Source of the DNA: Candidatus Cloacimonadota bacterium
GTDB lineage: Bacteria; Cloacimonadota; Cloacimonadia; Cloacimonadales; Cloacimonadaceae
DNA: 64,000 nt
Assembly: GCA_018433885.1 (NCBI GenBank)
Contig: JAHDQK010000037.1
Coordinates: forward strand, 1-64,000
Direction: 5' to 3'
Position 1 is the stretch's first letter, and each line of letters begins with the position of its first letter. Below are positions 1-8,547 of the stretch, one piece after another. The translations under genes were made by a program, and so were the position numbers. The notes beneath the pieces were generated by a model, which made no database searches, was not told where the DNA came from, and saw nothing but the letters and a program-made list of their open reading frames with translations.

Positions 1-363
1 ATCAGTCAGCCCGAGATCAAATTTAAGCTCATAGCCATCCGCAGGGATAGTCACGGCGGGAGTGATCAACCAGCCATAACGGGCAGTGCCATAGATATTG
101 ATCTTGGCGGCGTTGTTTCCGGTAGGTCCATTTAGCCACTCGTCTCTGAACCACTGGGCAGTTGTCCCGGTGGGGGTCGGATAGAGGCCATTCTTTTGCG
201 TCCAGCCGGCAACAGGCCAGTCAGCACTTGCGCTACCGAAATCTTCGGATAAGAGTATGTTTCTTGCGGATCCGCCTGCCCCGGGATAAGCTTGGGCAAA
301 GAGACCGCTGCAAATTCCTAATCCTAAGATCAGGAGTATGAATAACATAGACTGTCGTTTCAT
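1..363 (-). CDS. secreted jelly-roll (choice-of-anchor-J-like) protein, 5' part only
   Basis: Only the first 121 codons are in the window; the gene continues past the left edge. The start is ATG at 363 with AGGAG upstream. A signal peptide of about 24 residues (MKRQSMLFILLILGLG..., ending near LFAQA) precedes a segment with an LSEDFGS...GWTQ pattern and later GWLITPAVTIP. These are typical of the jelly-roll domain in FCB-group surface proteins, and the GWLITP/WMITP motif recurs in the large surface protein at 21118-25158. The product is probably exported and cell-surface or secreted. Ligand and C-terminal anchor are unknown because the rest is missing. Confidence 0.75.
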   Translation of the reverse strand, partial: MKRQSMLFILLILGLGICSGLFAQAYPGAGGSARNILLSEDFGSASADWPVAGWTQKNGLYPTPTGTTAQWFRDEWLNGPTGNNAAKINIYGTARYGWLITPAVTIPADGYELKFDLGLTD

Positions 364-668
364 ACGTTTCTCCTTGTTTTTATACCTGTTATATATCTCG
401 TTTAATAAGAACTCGTTATAGAGCTTCTTAAGTGACACAAATACACGCATCGAGGTATAGAATTTGTGAGTTCCCTTCAGGTGAAGGAACCCATCGTTAT
501 ATTGATATGCCAAAAAAGTGCCAAAAAGCGGGAAATTTTACGCTCAGCATACTACATGAAGCTTTTTCGTGGCTTGCAAAGGCTTGAATTATGAGCAGAA
601 GATCCTAAAAAGAAACATCCCGGAACCTTATCATCAGCTCCGGGATTTTTCAAGGATATTATGGAAGC
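364..668. other. intergenic region between secreted protein gene and zip gene
   Basis: No gene is supported here. The leftmost part should hold the promoter of the leftward gene starting at 363. The right part carries the terminator of the zip gene. I saw no repeat or RNA gene. Confidence 0.6.
617..646 (-). terminator. rho-independent terminator of the redox/zip operon
   Basis: ATCCCGGA and TCCGGGAT form an 8-bp stem with a 14-nt loop. On the minus strand it is followed by GTTTCTTTTT. It lies 22 bp past the zip stop codon and closes the operon that starts near 7806. Confidence 0.75.
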
Positions 669-1475
669 TTACAACAACGCCAGAGATACTGCCATGATCA
701 TCATTCCGGCGATCAAGCCCGTGATCGCAATATGATGCTCGGCATATTCTTCCGCGGTGGGCAAAAGCTCATCCAACGAGATATACACCATGATCCCCGC
801 AACTGCAGCGAAGACCATACCAAACGCCGCTTCATTGAGCACCGTCTTGAGCAGAACGAAGCCCAGAAGCGCTCCCACCGGTTCGGATAATCCTGATAAG
901 AATGAATAGAAGAAAGCTTTCTGCCTGCTTTTCGTGGAATAATAGACTGGCACGGAGACCGCGATACCTTCCGGAATATTATGAATGGCGATGGCGACCG
1001 CGATACTGATACCCAGAGTAGGGTCTTTTACCGCCGCCATGAAGGTGGCAAGCCCCTCAGGGAAGTTGTGGATGCCAATTGCCAGTGCCGAAAACAAGCC
1101 CATCCGCATCAGTTTTTTCTCATCCGGAATGGCGGTTTTCTTCTGTTCACACTCCATATACTTCATTTCGTGGGGGTTTTCGTAGGATGGCACCAGATTG
1201 TCGATCAGGGCGATCAAACCCATCCCCGCGAAGAATGCGAGCAGTGTGAACCAATGGCCGCTCTTTTCCCCATAAACTGCCGTCAAGGAACTCTGGGCTT
1301 TGGGGAATATCTCCACAAAACTTACATAGATCATCACTCCCGCCGAAAGCCCCAGCGCGGCAGAGAGGAACTTTGGGCTGAACTTCTTGGAGGTAAACGC
1401 CATCAAGGATCCGATCCCAGTGGAGAGACCTGCCAGAAGAGTCAGCCCAAAGGCAAAAAGAACGTTTTCCTGCAT
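669..1475 (-). CDS. ZIP family metal transporter (ZupT-like)
   Basis: Inner-membrane importer of divalent metal ions (zinc, possibly iron or manganese) of the ZIP family. The 268 residues form about eight membrane segments. The two hallmark metal-site motifs are intact: HNFPEG at residues 136-141 and HNIPEG at 165-170. A polar loop of about 20 residues (near 100-120) separates the third and fourth helices, as is usual for ZIP proteins. The ATG overlaps the stop codon of the preceding gene (TAATG), so translation is probably coupled. It is the last gene of the operon beginning with dsbD, which ties metal uptake to an envelope thiol system by position only. The metal cannot be told from sequence. 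Confidence 0.92.
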   Translation of the reverse strand: MQENVLFAFGLTLLAGLSTGIGSLMAFTSKKFSPKFLSAALGLSAGVMIYVSFVEIFPKAQSSLTAVYGEKSGHWFTLLAFFAGMGLIALIDNLVPSYENPHEMKYMECEQKKTAIPDEKKLMRMGLFSALAIGIHNFPEGLATFMAAVKDPTLGISIAVAIAIHNIPEGIAVSVPVYYSTKSRQKAFFYSFLSGLSEPVGALLGFVLLKTVLNEAAFGMVFAAVAGIMVYISLDELLPTAEEYAEHHIAITGLIAGMMIMAVSLALL

Positions 1476-2815
1476 TAGCGGAGTCTTAAGAGTTTCCCAC
1501 TTATATTGGAGTTTTTCAAGCGGTAAAAATATATCCCATTGGGTAGATCCGTAGCATCCCAGCTCACTTGATTGATGCCTTGTTGCAAGTTATGAAGCGG
1601 GATGTTTGCCACTTTCTGACCCCTGCTGTTGAAGATGCCAAGCTCGGTGCTGACCCCAGCTTTTGCGCTCTGCAGATCGAATTTCACCGCGTTTTGAAAG
1701 GGATTGGGCCAGGCAGAAGTTACAGAGATCGCTGCCGGTGCACTGGTGGGATCCTGATTGCTCACATTACCCACGCTCATCCGGAAGGGGATCCGATACG
1801 TTTCTGCGTCTGCCGAGCTTATCACGAAGTTGAACAAACCTACACCCTCACTACCGGTATAGACGTTCAGATCAAAAGCTTTTGCCTCGTTCGCGCCCAT
1901 TTCGTGTTCATACACGGTACCGCCGGGATAGCAAAATCCATCCACATCGCAATAGTTCACAAACCAATCCTCCGGCAGATCAACCGGTTCCACCACAGTG
2001 CTGATGGTTCCCGCGGTGCCCATCTTATACACGTAGAACAAGGGGGAGAAAAATGAGCCCGGTTCTAACACCCGGATATCGATGTCAAACGGTACAGCCA
2101 CGCGGATCTGGCTTTCCGGGGCAGGCTGTGTGCTAATTGCCTGCAACACTGTCTTGTTTGAAGCCTGCACAAACGCTAGCGCCCAGAGATTTGCGGTGTT
2201 CCATGCGGGATCCGGGCTTACCGTGAAGTTGAAATCCAGATTTGTACCCTCTCCGGAGATCGTGATCGGCTGGCTTTGCACATTCCGCACAATGTCGTCC
2301 AGATCTTCGGTTACGGATTTCTCCACCAGGTAGAAGCGGATAGCCGCATCTTCGATACTCTGTCCCGGATGCAGCATGCTCACCCGGAAGCTATAATCTC
2401 CGGAAGCATGATTCGCGCTTTGCACAGCCATCTTGATGGGTGAAGCCAGATACCGGAATTGGTTCAGGGCATCGCGATACAGGCTGCCATCGGCGATCGG
2501 TTCATCCGAGCCGTTTACGCGGATCTTTCCGTTGAAGATCACAGCGGGAAAGCCCAATACTTCATAATAGCTGAATCTCTCGTCCATTTCCGGAAAGCTA
2601 TAATCTCCACTTTCAGTAAGCAGGCGGGGCACGATGATCTCTGAAGCCTGCACTTCCGAGGATATTACATCCAAGCCCTGTTGAGCCACTTCGCAAGCCA
2701 GACACCAGCTTGCACCGAAGTTTTCGATCAATGTGGTAGTGGGGTAATATGGTGCGTTTTGAGCCGCCAACAGGCTAAGGCAAAGCGCAAACAGGATTAT
2801 CAATAAATGCTTCAT
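1475..2815 (-). CDS. secreted Omp28-like thioredoxin-fold protein with C-terminal sorting module
   Basis: 446 residues. A signal peptide (about 1-19, ending LLAAQ) is followed at once by a thioredoxin-like domain whose active site is SWCLAC (C38, C41). The middle, about 135-345, looks like beta-sandwich. The last 80 residues form a FlgD/T9SS type A-like module (AWPNPFQN..., then NGIYFYRL and a basic end). That module is the usual surface-sorting signal in Bacteroidota-type secretion. The protein is likely translocated across the outer membrane or anchored at the surface and may act as a thiol oxidoreductase there. It is one of three CxxC thioredoxin-fold proteins in this operon besides DsbD itself. 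Substrate unknown. Confidence 0.8.
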   Translation of the reverse strand: MKHLLIILFALCLSLLAAQNAPYYPTTTLIENFGASWCLACEVAQQGLDVISSEVQASEIIVPRLLTESGDYSFPEMDERFSYYEVLGFPAVIFNGKIRVNGSDEPIADGSLYRDALNQFRYLASPIKMAVQSANHASGDYSFRVSMLHPGQSIEDAAIRFYLVEKSVTEDLDDIVRNVQSQPITISGEGTNLDFNFTVSPDPAWNTANLWALAFVQASNKTVLQAISTQPAPESQIRVAVPFDIDIRVLEPGSFFSPLFYVYKMGTAGTISTVVEPVDLPEDWFVNYCDVDGFCYPGGTVYEHEMGANEAKAFDLNVYTGSEGVGLFNFVISSADAETYRIPFRMSVGNVSNQDPTSAPAAISVTSAWPNPFQNAVKFDLQSAKAGVSTELGIFNSRGQKVANIPLHNLQQGINQVSWDATDLPNGIYFYRLKNSNISGKLLRLR

Positions 2816-2824
2816 AATAGTTCC

Positions 2825-4267
2825 TCAAAATCTGGTTGTGAGTTCTGCCCGGATGCCCTCGAAAGGCGCAACATAGCGGCATACGCCGTTTCGGCAAACT
2901 TTTCCGCCTTGCTCTTTGCCAGCAAACAGGATCAAATCGCTATGTTCAAACACCGGATACCTCAGTTCGATGTTTGGGTTGTATTTGCTTTCCATGATCG
3001 TGGAGAAATCCGCCCACCAGCTCTGCAAACCCAGTGATACTCCAAGTTTTTCTACCTTAAAATCTGCCTGCACCAGCGGTTCGTAATGTTGGAAATCGTT
3101 TTCGATAATGGTTTTTTCCACAGTCTTGAATTCTGCCTGCATACTTAGCGGAAACCCAAAGGGACTGATATCTGCGGAAAAGGCCGGATAGTATTCCTTC
3201 TGCCAGGTACGGAAGAGATCATCCACCTTTTCTATATGGCTGAACGATAGCGCGTAGCTGTTTGTACCTCCTGTAAAATCAAAGCCCACATAGAGGTCGT
3301 TCATGCGTTTTTCTTTGGCCGCATCCCGTGCTTCGGCATAATCTGCATGCAGATACACGCCATCCGCAAGGGTATAGGAGGCTCTAGCCTGCCAACCTTC
3401 TTCGTCTTGTCCACTGCCCAAGGCATCCGAGAGAGTCTCGTTGTGATAATTCGCCAAGGGAAGGTCGTTCAGGCGGTAATCGAAACCTTGATAGCGTTTA
3501 TATGCACCGCCCACGATTATAGGACCAAAGAGATATTCCGCATTCGCATAAACCGCGCTGATGTTATCTTCTGCGATTACTTCCTGCCGGTAGCTTTTCC
3601 CGGTGGCATACTCCGCATAAGCCTGAAAGTCACCCAGATTCAGGTTTCCTCTTCCGGCAAACACATCCCGGTAGCCATATACTCCCAGCGGAGTAAGCTC
3701 TCGAAACGCCATCGCGGAGCCACCCAAGCGTAGCCCTCTCCAGATTGGATATTCGGCATCAACACCATAGGCGAGGTCGTAGCGGTTTACATTATTTGCA
3801 CTGTTGATGGCACCGTAGATCGCTTTTAGTTTCAGATCCCCATCATAGCGCATCAGAGCGCTTTGCACCCTGTGATCCTCGTCGAACTCGGTATCTTCGA
3901 AACTTCGAAAGACGATCGCATTGCCAAAGGTTTCTTCCGTAGTCCCCACCTGCACAGTGAACATATCGCGCGAGAATCCCGCATAGAGATCCTTCCAATC
4001 CACGTTCAGCCGATGTGGCTCCAGATTCTGCAGAAGCTCGGTCTGTTCCGTGGAATACTTGGGCAATTCGCTGATAAACTTCATGCCAAAGAAGAAATCC
4101 CGGTAGCGCAGGTTGAACCCAAAGCTATTCGAAAAATAGGCATTCAGGGAGTCTGCGGCGGTGCGATATACAAACTCCGCTTCGTTCATGCCATTGATCT
4201 GTAAAGTATTTTGCCCCATCAGAGAAACCGCCATCAGGACAAGTACCAAAAACAGCTTCCCTTTCAT
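2825..4267 (-). CDS. putative outer-membrane beta-barrel protein (DUF6029-like)
   Basis: 480 residues with a signal peptide (about 1-18, ending SLMGQ). The rest alternates aromatic and polar residues in short strands (for example LRYRDFFFGMKF, YALSFSHIEK) and ends in phenylalanine (ELTTRF). These are the classic marks of an outer-membrane beta-barrel. The overall look recalls the DUF6029 barrels of Bacteroidota, but that match is from memory. The ATG directly abuts the stop codon of the TlpA-like gene, so the two are translationally linked. Its place between two exported thioredoxin-fold proteins suggests a conduit or assembly partner for them; this is inference only. Confidence 0.7.
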   Translation of the reverse strand: MKGKLFLVLVLMAVSLMGQNTLQINGMNEAEFVYRTAADSLNAYFSNSFGFNLRYRDFFFGMKFISELPKYSTEQTELLQNLEPHRLNVDWKDLYAGFSRDMFTVQVGTTEETFGNAIVFRSFEDTEFDEDHRVQSALMRYDGDLKLKAIYGAINSANNVNRYDLAYGVDAEYPIWRGLRLGGSAMAFRELTPLGVYGYRDVFAGRGNLNLGDFQAYAEYATGKSYRQEVIAEDNISAVYANAEYLFGPIIVGGAYKRYQGFDYRLNDLPLANYHNETLSDALGSGQDEEGWQARASYTLADGVYLHADYAEARDAAKEKRMNDLYVGFDFTGGTNSYALSFSHIEKVDDLFRTWQKEYYPAFSADISPFGFPLSMQAEFKTVEKTIIENDFQHYEPLVQADFKVEKLGVSLGLQSWWADFSTIMESKYNPNIELRYPVFEHSDLILFAGKEQGGKVCRNGVCRYVAPFEGIRAELTTRF

Positions 4268-4816
4268 CTATTTTTCCTTTGCTTCCTCGTGTTCACAGGT
4301 TCCGCAATGTTCTTTACCCTCTTCGTGATGAACCTCATCTTTCAGCCCCAGAAGCTTCCTCACATGGCTCTCATACACCTTTTCGGTGCCTGCTTCGAAG
4401 CCCACGTGGGAGTATATGATCTCGCCTTCGCTGTTCAAGATAAAACTATGCGGAGGATTCACCACATTCATCTTCTTGGCAAGGCTTTTATCCGGATCGA
4501 AGAGGGTTACAAATTTGAAGTTCTTGCTCTTCAGATAGCTCTTGGCGCGGGATTGAGCCTTGGGCGCATCGATGGAGATCATCACGACCGTAAGTTCTTC
4601 ATACTTTTCCGCCAGAGTGTTCAGCGCCGGCATGGCTTCTTTGCAGGGCTTGCAATAATCCGCCCAAAAATCGATGATCACGGGTCCCTTGCCCAAAAGC
4701 GATTCCAGCTTTACGTCCGTTCCAGTCATATCGGGCAACCGGAAATCCGGCATTTTCTCCGCATGCACGATGCCAACAAGCACCACCAACACCAGCATCA
4801 CAAATAACTTTCGCAT
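4268..4816 (-). CDS. TlpA/ResA-family thioredoxin with His/Cys-rich tail
   Basis: 182 residues: signal peptide (about 1-19), then an AhpC/TSA-TlpA fold starting at MPDFRLPDM. The active site is WADYCKPCKE (C55, C58), followed by the conserved AMP segment, and a cis-Pro region near NPPHSF. Such proteins reduce specific envelope disulfides and are kept reduced by DsbD or CcdA; a dsbD gene lies two genes upstream. The last 25 residues form an unusual tail with four histidines, two cysteines in HCGTC order and many glutamates. The tail is absent from ordinary TlpA proteins as I know them and looks like a metal-binding segment. SD GGAGA precedes the ATG. Confidence 0.88.
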   Translation of the reverse strand: MRKLFVMLVLVVLVGIVHAEKMPDFRLPDMTGTDVKLESLLGKGPVIIDFWADYCKPCKEAMPALNTLAEKYEELTVVMISIDAPKAQSRAKSYLKSKNFKFVTLFDPDKSLAKKMNVVNPPHSFILNSEGEIIYSHVGFEAGTEKVYESHVRKLLGLKDEVHHEEGKEHCGTCEHEEAKEK

Positions 4817-4838
4817 TGTATCTCCTTATCTCAAATTA

Positions 4839-5927
4839 CTAATTTACCGCCACAACCGCTCCGCCATAGATCTTGGCGTCGTTGTCGAAGTTTTCCGGAC
4901 GGTATTGAACAAAGACCACCAAGCGGGCGTTGCTGGGAATCCCGGAACTGACGTGCAAAGAGATCGGGATCTCCTGCAGATTTTGCCCGGCAAGAGACTT
5001 TCTGCCCACCGCGCGCACCACATTGTGCAAAGGTTGGCCCTGGATGTTTGTATAGCTCACATCGTTGGTGATTAACACATAGTTCAGATACAGATCTTGT
5101 ATATCTATCGGCATCTGCAGATCCAGGCTCACATTGGCGCTTAGCATTACTCCGCTCCCCTGGCTTACATCCGATATTCCATAGATGATCGGGGCATCGA
5201 TTGCCACCTCTTGCGCCACAAGGCTTTCATAGGCTCCCAAAGCGGCATCGCTGCTGCCATTTACCAGATACTGGCCGCTGATAACCGCCGATGGTGCCGG
5301 ATTGTTTCCGTAATAGGAATAGGTATCGTTGCCCGGAACCATGAGTTCCATCATGGTATGATGTTCAAGATAGATGAAATTGTCGTATTGCTGTTCCAAT
5401 TCATACAGTTTTGCCTCTGCCTGGGGACAATTGGGGCAGGTACGGAACGTGAAGTATTCCGCGATCACAAGCTGCTTGGGAGTAGCTCCGGTGCAAACTC
5501 CGTTGCCCTGTAACAACCAACGGGTTCCATCAAATCTGGCGCGTTCGCCGGTAAAAATGGAATCTGCCAGCACACTTTCTCCACTCAGCACTTGTAAACG
5601 CCAGTTGATCACAGATGTAGTGTCGTCCAGATTATCACCATGCGTCTCCAACAAGCGAAAACTGACGTCCTCTGCCTCTGTGAAGAACGCTCCGAACCAC
5701 GCCATGCGATCTGCCTTATTCACGCCATTGTGGATATAGTTTTCCGCATAGATATCTGCCAATGGGCTTTGGTCTTCCGCGCTTACCTGCGCCAGAGCCA
5801 GCTCCAGATCGATGAGTATCTGCACTTCTTCATCTCCAAAAGGATTGGTAAACTTGTGCTCAAATCTATCGCAGGAAACCGCACCTAAGAGCAGCAAAAT
5901 GCCCAACAGAACTATTAAATATCGCAT
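4839..5927 (-). CDS. lipoprotein with NTF2-like and CPNC thioredoxin-like domains
   Basis: 362 residues. The signal peptide ends in a lipobox (LLGAVSC, lipidated C19), so it is an envelope lipoprotein. Residues about 35-145 resemble an NTF2/SnoaL (DUF4440-like) cone (IYAENYIHNGV..., FDGTRWLLQGN). Residues about 150-245 resemble the Omp28/thioredoxin-like fold with a TCPNCP active site (C164, C167). The C-terminal part, about 255-362, is beta-rich. The architecture suggests a membrane-tethered thiol oxidoreductase; the substrate is unknown. It starts 10 bp after dsbD ends, in line with DsbD being its electron donor. Confidence 0.75.
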   Translation of the reverse strand: MRYLIVLLGILLLLGAVSCDRFEHKFTNPFGDEEVQILIDLELALAQVSAEDQSPLADIYAENYIHNGVNKADRMAWFGAFFTEAEDVSFRLLETHGDNLDDTTSVINWRLQVLSGESVLADSIFTGERARFDGTRWLLQGNGVCTGATPKQLVIAEYFTFRTCPNCPQAEAKLYELEQQYDNFIYLEHHTMMELMVPGNDTYSYYGNNPAPSAVISGQYLVNGSSDAALGAYESLVAQEVAIDAPIIYGISDVSQGSGVMLSANVSLDLQMPIDIQDLYLNYVLITNDVSYTNIQGQPLHNVVRAVGRKSLAGQNLQEIPISLHVSSGIPSNARLVVFVQYRPENFDNDAKIYGGAVVAVN

Positions 5928-5937
5928 CTATACCTCA

Positions 5938-7806
5938 TTACTTGATCTTGGCAAGTGCTTGCCGGATCATGCTTTTGCTTAGCAGTTCGGGAAATATTAT
6001 TGGTTCTTCCTGGGGAATGTATAGCGCATTGAAGGGCACTCCCAGTCGCTCGTGGCTGGTAATCCACTCCAATAAAACGGGGTCCTTGCGCGTAAAATCT
6101 CCCTTTAGAAGTACTACTCCCTTATCCCGGAAGTCTTGCATGATATCTTCCGAGAACAGCACTGCCTTTTCGTTTGATTTGCAATTTTTGCACCACTCTG
6201 CACCGATATCCAAAAACACGCTTTTGCCTTCTGCTTGAAGCCTGCCAATAAGCTCTGGGCTAAACACATACCAGCCTTCTGGAGCGTGGGGGGAAGGCAC
6301 CATTTCGTCTCCTGCGGGAGCAAGGGATTGCACCATCATGTGCTTATCTTTGATCGGCAGATAATACCACGATGCCACAACGATGATGGCAAGCGCCAAA
6401 ATACTGAAAATCCACTGGGTAGCGCGGCTGTATTCAAAGCGGACAAATTTGCCATAAAGCCATGCGGCAAAACCAACTATCAGCAGATATAAGACCACAT
6501 TCACCAGATACAATCCGCTGGTGAGGGCGAGCGTGGTTTTGAGCATGGTATATACCAGATACAGCAGCACAAAGCCCATCAGTTCCTTGAACAGCACCAT
6601 CCAATCTCCCGGTTTGGGTATCATCTTTAGTGCCTTAGGGAACATCCCGATCAGGATGAACGGAAAGGCAAAGCCCAAGCCAATCATCAGGAAGAAAACC
6701 AGGATCAATACCGGCGGAAGCTGCATGGCAAAGGGCAAGGCGGCTCCCAGGAAGGGTCCGGTGCAGGATATCGCCATCAAAAAGGCAAAGATGCCACCAA
6801 AGAAACTGCCGCTATAACCACCTTTGGCAGTGGCTTTGTTCGCGGTGTTCATACCCGGAGCGGTGATCTCGAAAATGCCCAACAGCGAGAGCGCAAAGAC
6901 AAACACGATAGCCATCAAGGCTACCTGAAAATAGGGGTTTTGGTTCTGTGTGCCCCAACCCGCGGAGTTGCCCGCAGCCTGGATTCCGATAAATATAGCG
7001 GCAAGGATGGCAAACGAGATAAGCACTCCCAACGTATATACCATCACATGCCGAAAAACTTTGGACCTATCCTTTTGCGCCTGATTTACGATAGCCATGA
7101 TCCGGATCGGTAAAATCGGCAAAACACATGGCGTGATATTCAGGATCAAGCCTCCCAAAAAGGCAAACAGCAGATACTTCAGAATCTCGGTCCAAGCCAC
7201 TGCCGGGGATGCACTCTCCGCTTGTAGCGCATCAGCTTCCGGAATTGGGTCTGGCTCTAGATGTTCTTCGCTTCCGGCTTCCTGGATGGCTTCACTTTCT
7301 TCCGGATCATCCGCCAGCATTGTCACCGAAATGGGACTCTGGTCGGGATCCGCTATTTCCACGGGAGCCAGAATCTCGAACCGCACTTCGCCTTCCTGCT
7401 CTTCAGGAGGGTCACACATTCCGCTTTCGTAGCAAAGGTTATAACTTATCAGCGCAGTTACGATCTTGGCTCCGGGACGCGCATTCGCTTTCACGCGGAA
7501 GGGTAGGCTAAGGGTTACCCGCGGATAGTATTGCCATTCTGTTTCGGATACAACTTTGGTGGCTTTGGGCAGCTTGAACTCGCCAAACTCCAGATCCGGA
7601 TGCTCCGCCTCCAAAAAGAAATACGCGTTATCGTTGGGGTCCACGCTCTGTTTGCGGTCTGCAGGGATCTCCAGACTTGCCCGGATATAGCCTCTATCGC
7701 CGGGTTTCAGAGTTTTTTCCGAAATACTGAAATTGACCGTTTGAGCCCAAAGACCCAGCCCGGTCAGTATGAAGAGCAATAGCATCGCTCTGTGTTTGGA
7801 GTGCAT
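5938..7806 (-). CDS. dsbD: thiol:disulfide interchange protein DsbD
   Basis: Carries electrons from cytoplasmic thioredoxin across the inner membrane to periplasmic thiol proteins. Of 622 residues, the first ~25 are a signal peptide and the N-terminal periplasmic domain holds the paired cysteines in NLCYESGMC. About eight membrane helices follow, with the two transport cysteines in TPCVLPILP and ISCTGPFLG. The C-terminal thioredoxin domain has EWCKNCKS. All three DsbD modules are intact. I chose ATG at 7806 because GGAGG lies six bases upstream; the frame stays open to a GTG at 7818, but that would place the Shine-Dalgarno inside the gene. First gene of a six-gene operon whose other members include three likely clients. 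Confidence 0.93.
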   Translation of the reverse strand: MHSKHRAMLLLFILTGLGLWAQTVNFSISEKTLKPGDRGYIRASLEIPADRKQSVDPNDNAYFFLEAEHPDLEFGEFKLPKATKVVSETEWQYYPRVTLSLPFRVKANARPGAKIVTALISYNLCYESGMCDPPEEQEGEVRFEILAPVEIADPDQSPISVTMLADDPEESEAIQEAGSEEHLEPDPIPEADALQAESASPAVAWTEILKYLLFAFLGGLILNITPCVLPILPIRIMAIVNQAQKDRSKVFRHVMVYTLGVLISFAILAAIFIGIQAAGNSAGWGTQNQNPYFQVALMAIVFVFALSLLGIFEITAPGMNTANKATAKGGYSGSFFGGIFAFLMAISCTGPFLGAALPFAMQLPPVLILVFFLMIGLGFAFPFILIGMFPKALKMIPKPGDWMVLFKELMGFVLLYLVYTMLKTTLALTSGLYLVNVVLYLLIVGFAAWLYGKFVRFEYSRATQWIFSILALAIIVVASWYYLPIKDKHMMVQSLAPAGDEMVPSPHAPEGWYVFSPELIGRLQAEGKSVFLDIGAEWCKNCKSNEKAVLFSEDIMQDFRDKGVVLLKGDFTRKDPVLLEWITSHERLGVPFNALYIPQEEPIIFPELLSKSMIRQALAKIK

Positions 7807-7894
7807 CAATACCTCCACAGGATTTTTGTTTTACTTATAAACACCTTAATGCATTTTGCATTCCAAGACAACGGTTTAATATGTCAAGCTTTAG

Positions 7895-7911
7895 ACACGC
7901 CATCTTGGCGG
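7895..7911. repeat. short palindromic repeat ACACGCCATCTTGGCG, copy 1
   Basis: CGCCA-TCT-TGGCG hairpin. The same core occurs at 36543-36558 and, in reverse orientation and as a longer palindrome, at 54430-54448. All three copies lie in gene-free gaps that also hold the TGTCGCCC element. Confidence 0.6.
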
Positions 7912-8052
7912 GTTATATTAATAACGCGTCATTGTGATGATGGCAACAGCATGGAGTAACAAAGAGCCATTCCCAGCCTCAAATTTACCTCTTGTTTTGC
8001 GGCTTTTTGGACTTCATGATTTCACCCAATGCCATGATGCCATCTCAATGCC

Positions 8053-8125
8053 TTGTGTCGCCCATGAATAGCTTTGGTGTGTGCGTGGCACGTAACGAGG
8101 GGCTCCGCTACGCTACGCACCCTCG
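8053..8125. repeat. intergenic repeat element (TGTGTCGCCCATGAA... type), copy 1
   Basis: The 73-bp element begins TTGTGTCGCCCATGAA and ends in CGAGGGGCTCCGCTACGCTA...CCCTCG, a CGAGGG/CCCTCG hairpin. It closely matches 36431-36503: the ends are nearly identical and the middle differs. A second shorter unit, GTGTCGCCCCTGCGTGGCTTTTTT, follows at 8135-8157. Confidence 0.7.
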
Positions 8126-8504
8126 CTATGATCGGTGTCGCCCCTGCGTGGCTTTTTTGACGGTCGGGTCATTCTGACGTTTCCATTATTCGGAGGTTCG
8201 GAAACCTCCGTTACGCTTGTGTTGCGCACCAAACGCACCTATAGCGCACACCAAAACCACATCCCCATTCAGCGAACCAGTTGCCATGCCGTGCCGCTGA
8301 TGCGTCCACCGCACAAACACGCCATGGCGATTTATTCGGGGAATGGGGGTGGATTATGCAGGATGGAAATGCAAGGTCGCAGGTTTGTCTCTTTGGAACA
8401 TCCTAAACACATCCCAAGCGCTTCCTGAGCCCCGCTCGGGAGGTATTTGAGGCGCCCGCATCCGGCGCTAAGGCAATTGAACCGGAACCGCTGAGTAAAA
8501 ATAA

Positions 8505-8529
8505 GGGGGTCGCGATCAACGTAACCCCC
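8505..8529 (-). terminator. terminator of the M29 aminopeptidase gene
   Basis: GGGGGT and ACCCCC form a 6-bp GC-rich stem with a 13-nt loop. On the minus strand it is followed by TTATTTTTAC. It sits 18 bp past the stop codon. Confidence 0.7.
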
Positions 8530-8547
8530 ATTTCGATATGCAGATTG

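Larger units (their letters stand above)
7807..8547. other. long gene-free region with palindromic repeat elements
   Basis: No convincing gene in 741 bp. It should contain the dsbD promoter, but the TTGACA visible on the minus strand lacks a good -10. It holds a CGCCA-tct-TGGCG palindrome (7898-7910), a repeat element at 8053-8125 shared with 36431-36503, a second GTGTCGCCC unit at 8135, and the terminator of the aminopeptidase gene. Open frames here have no supporting features. Confidence 0.6.
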
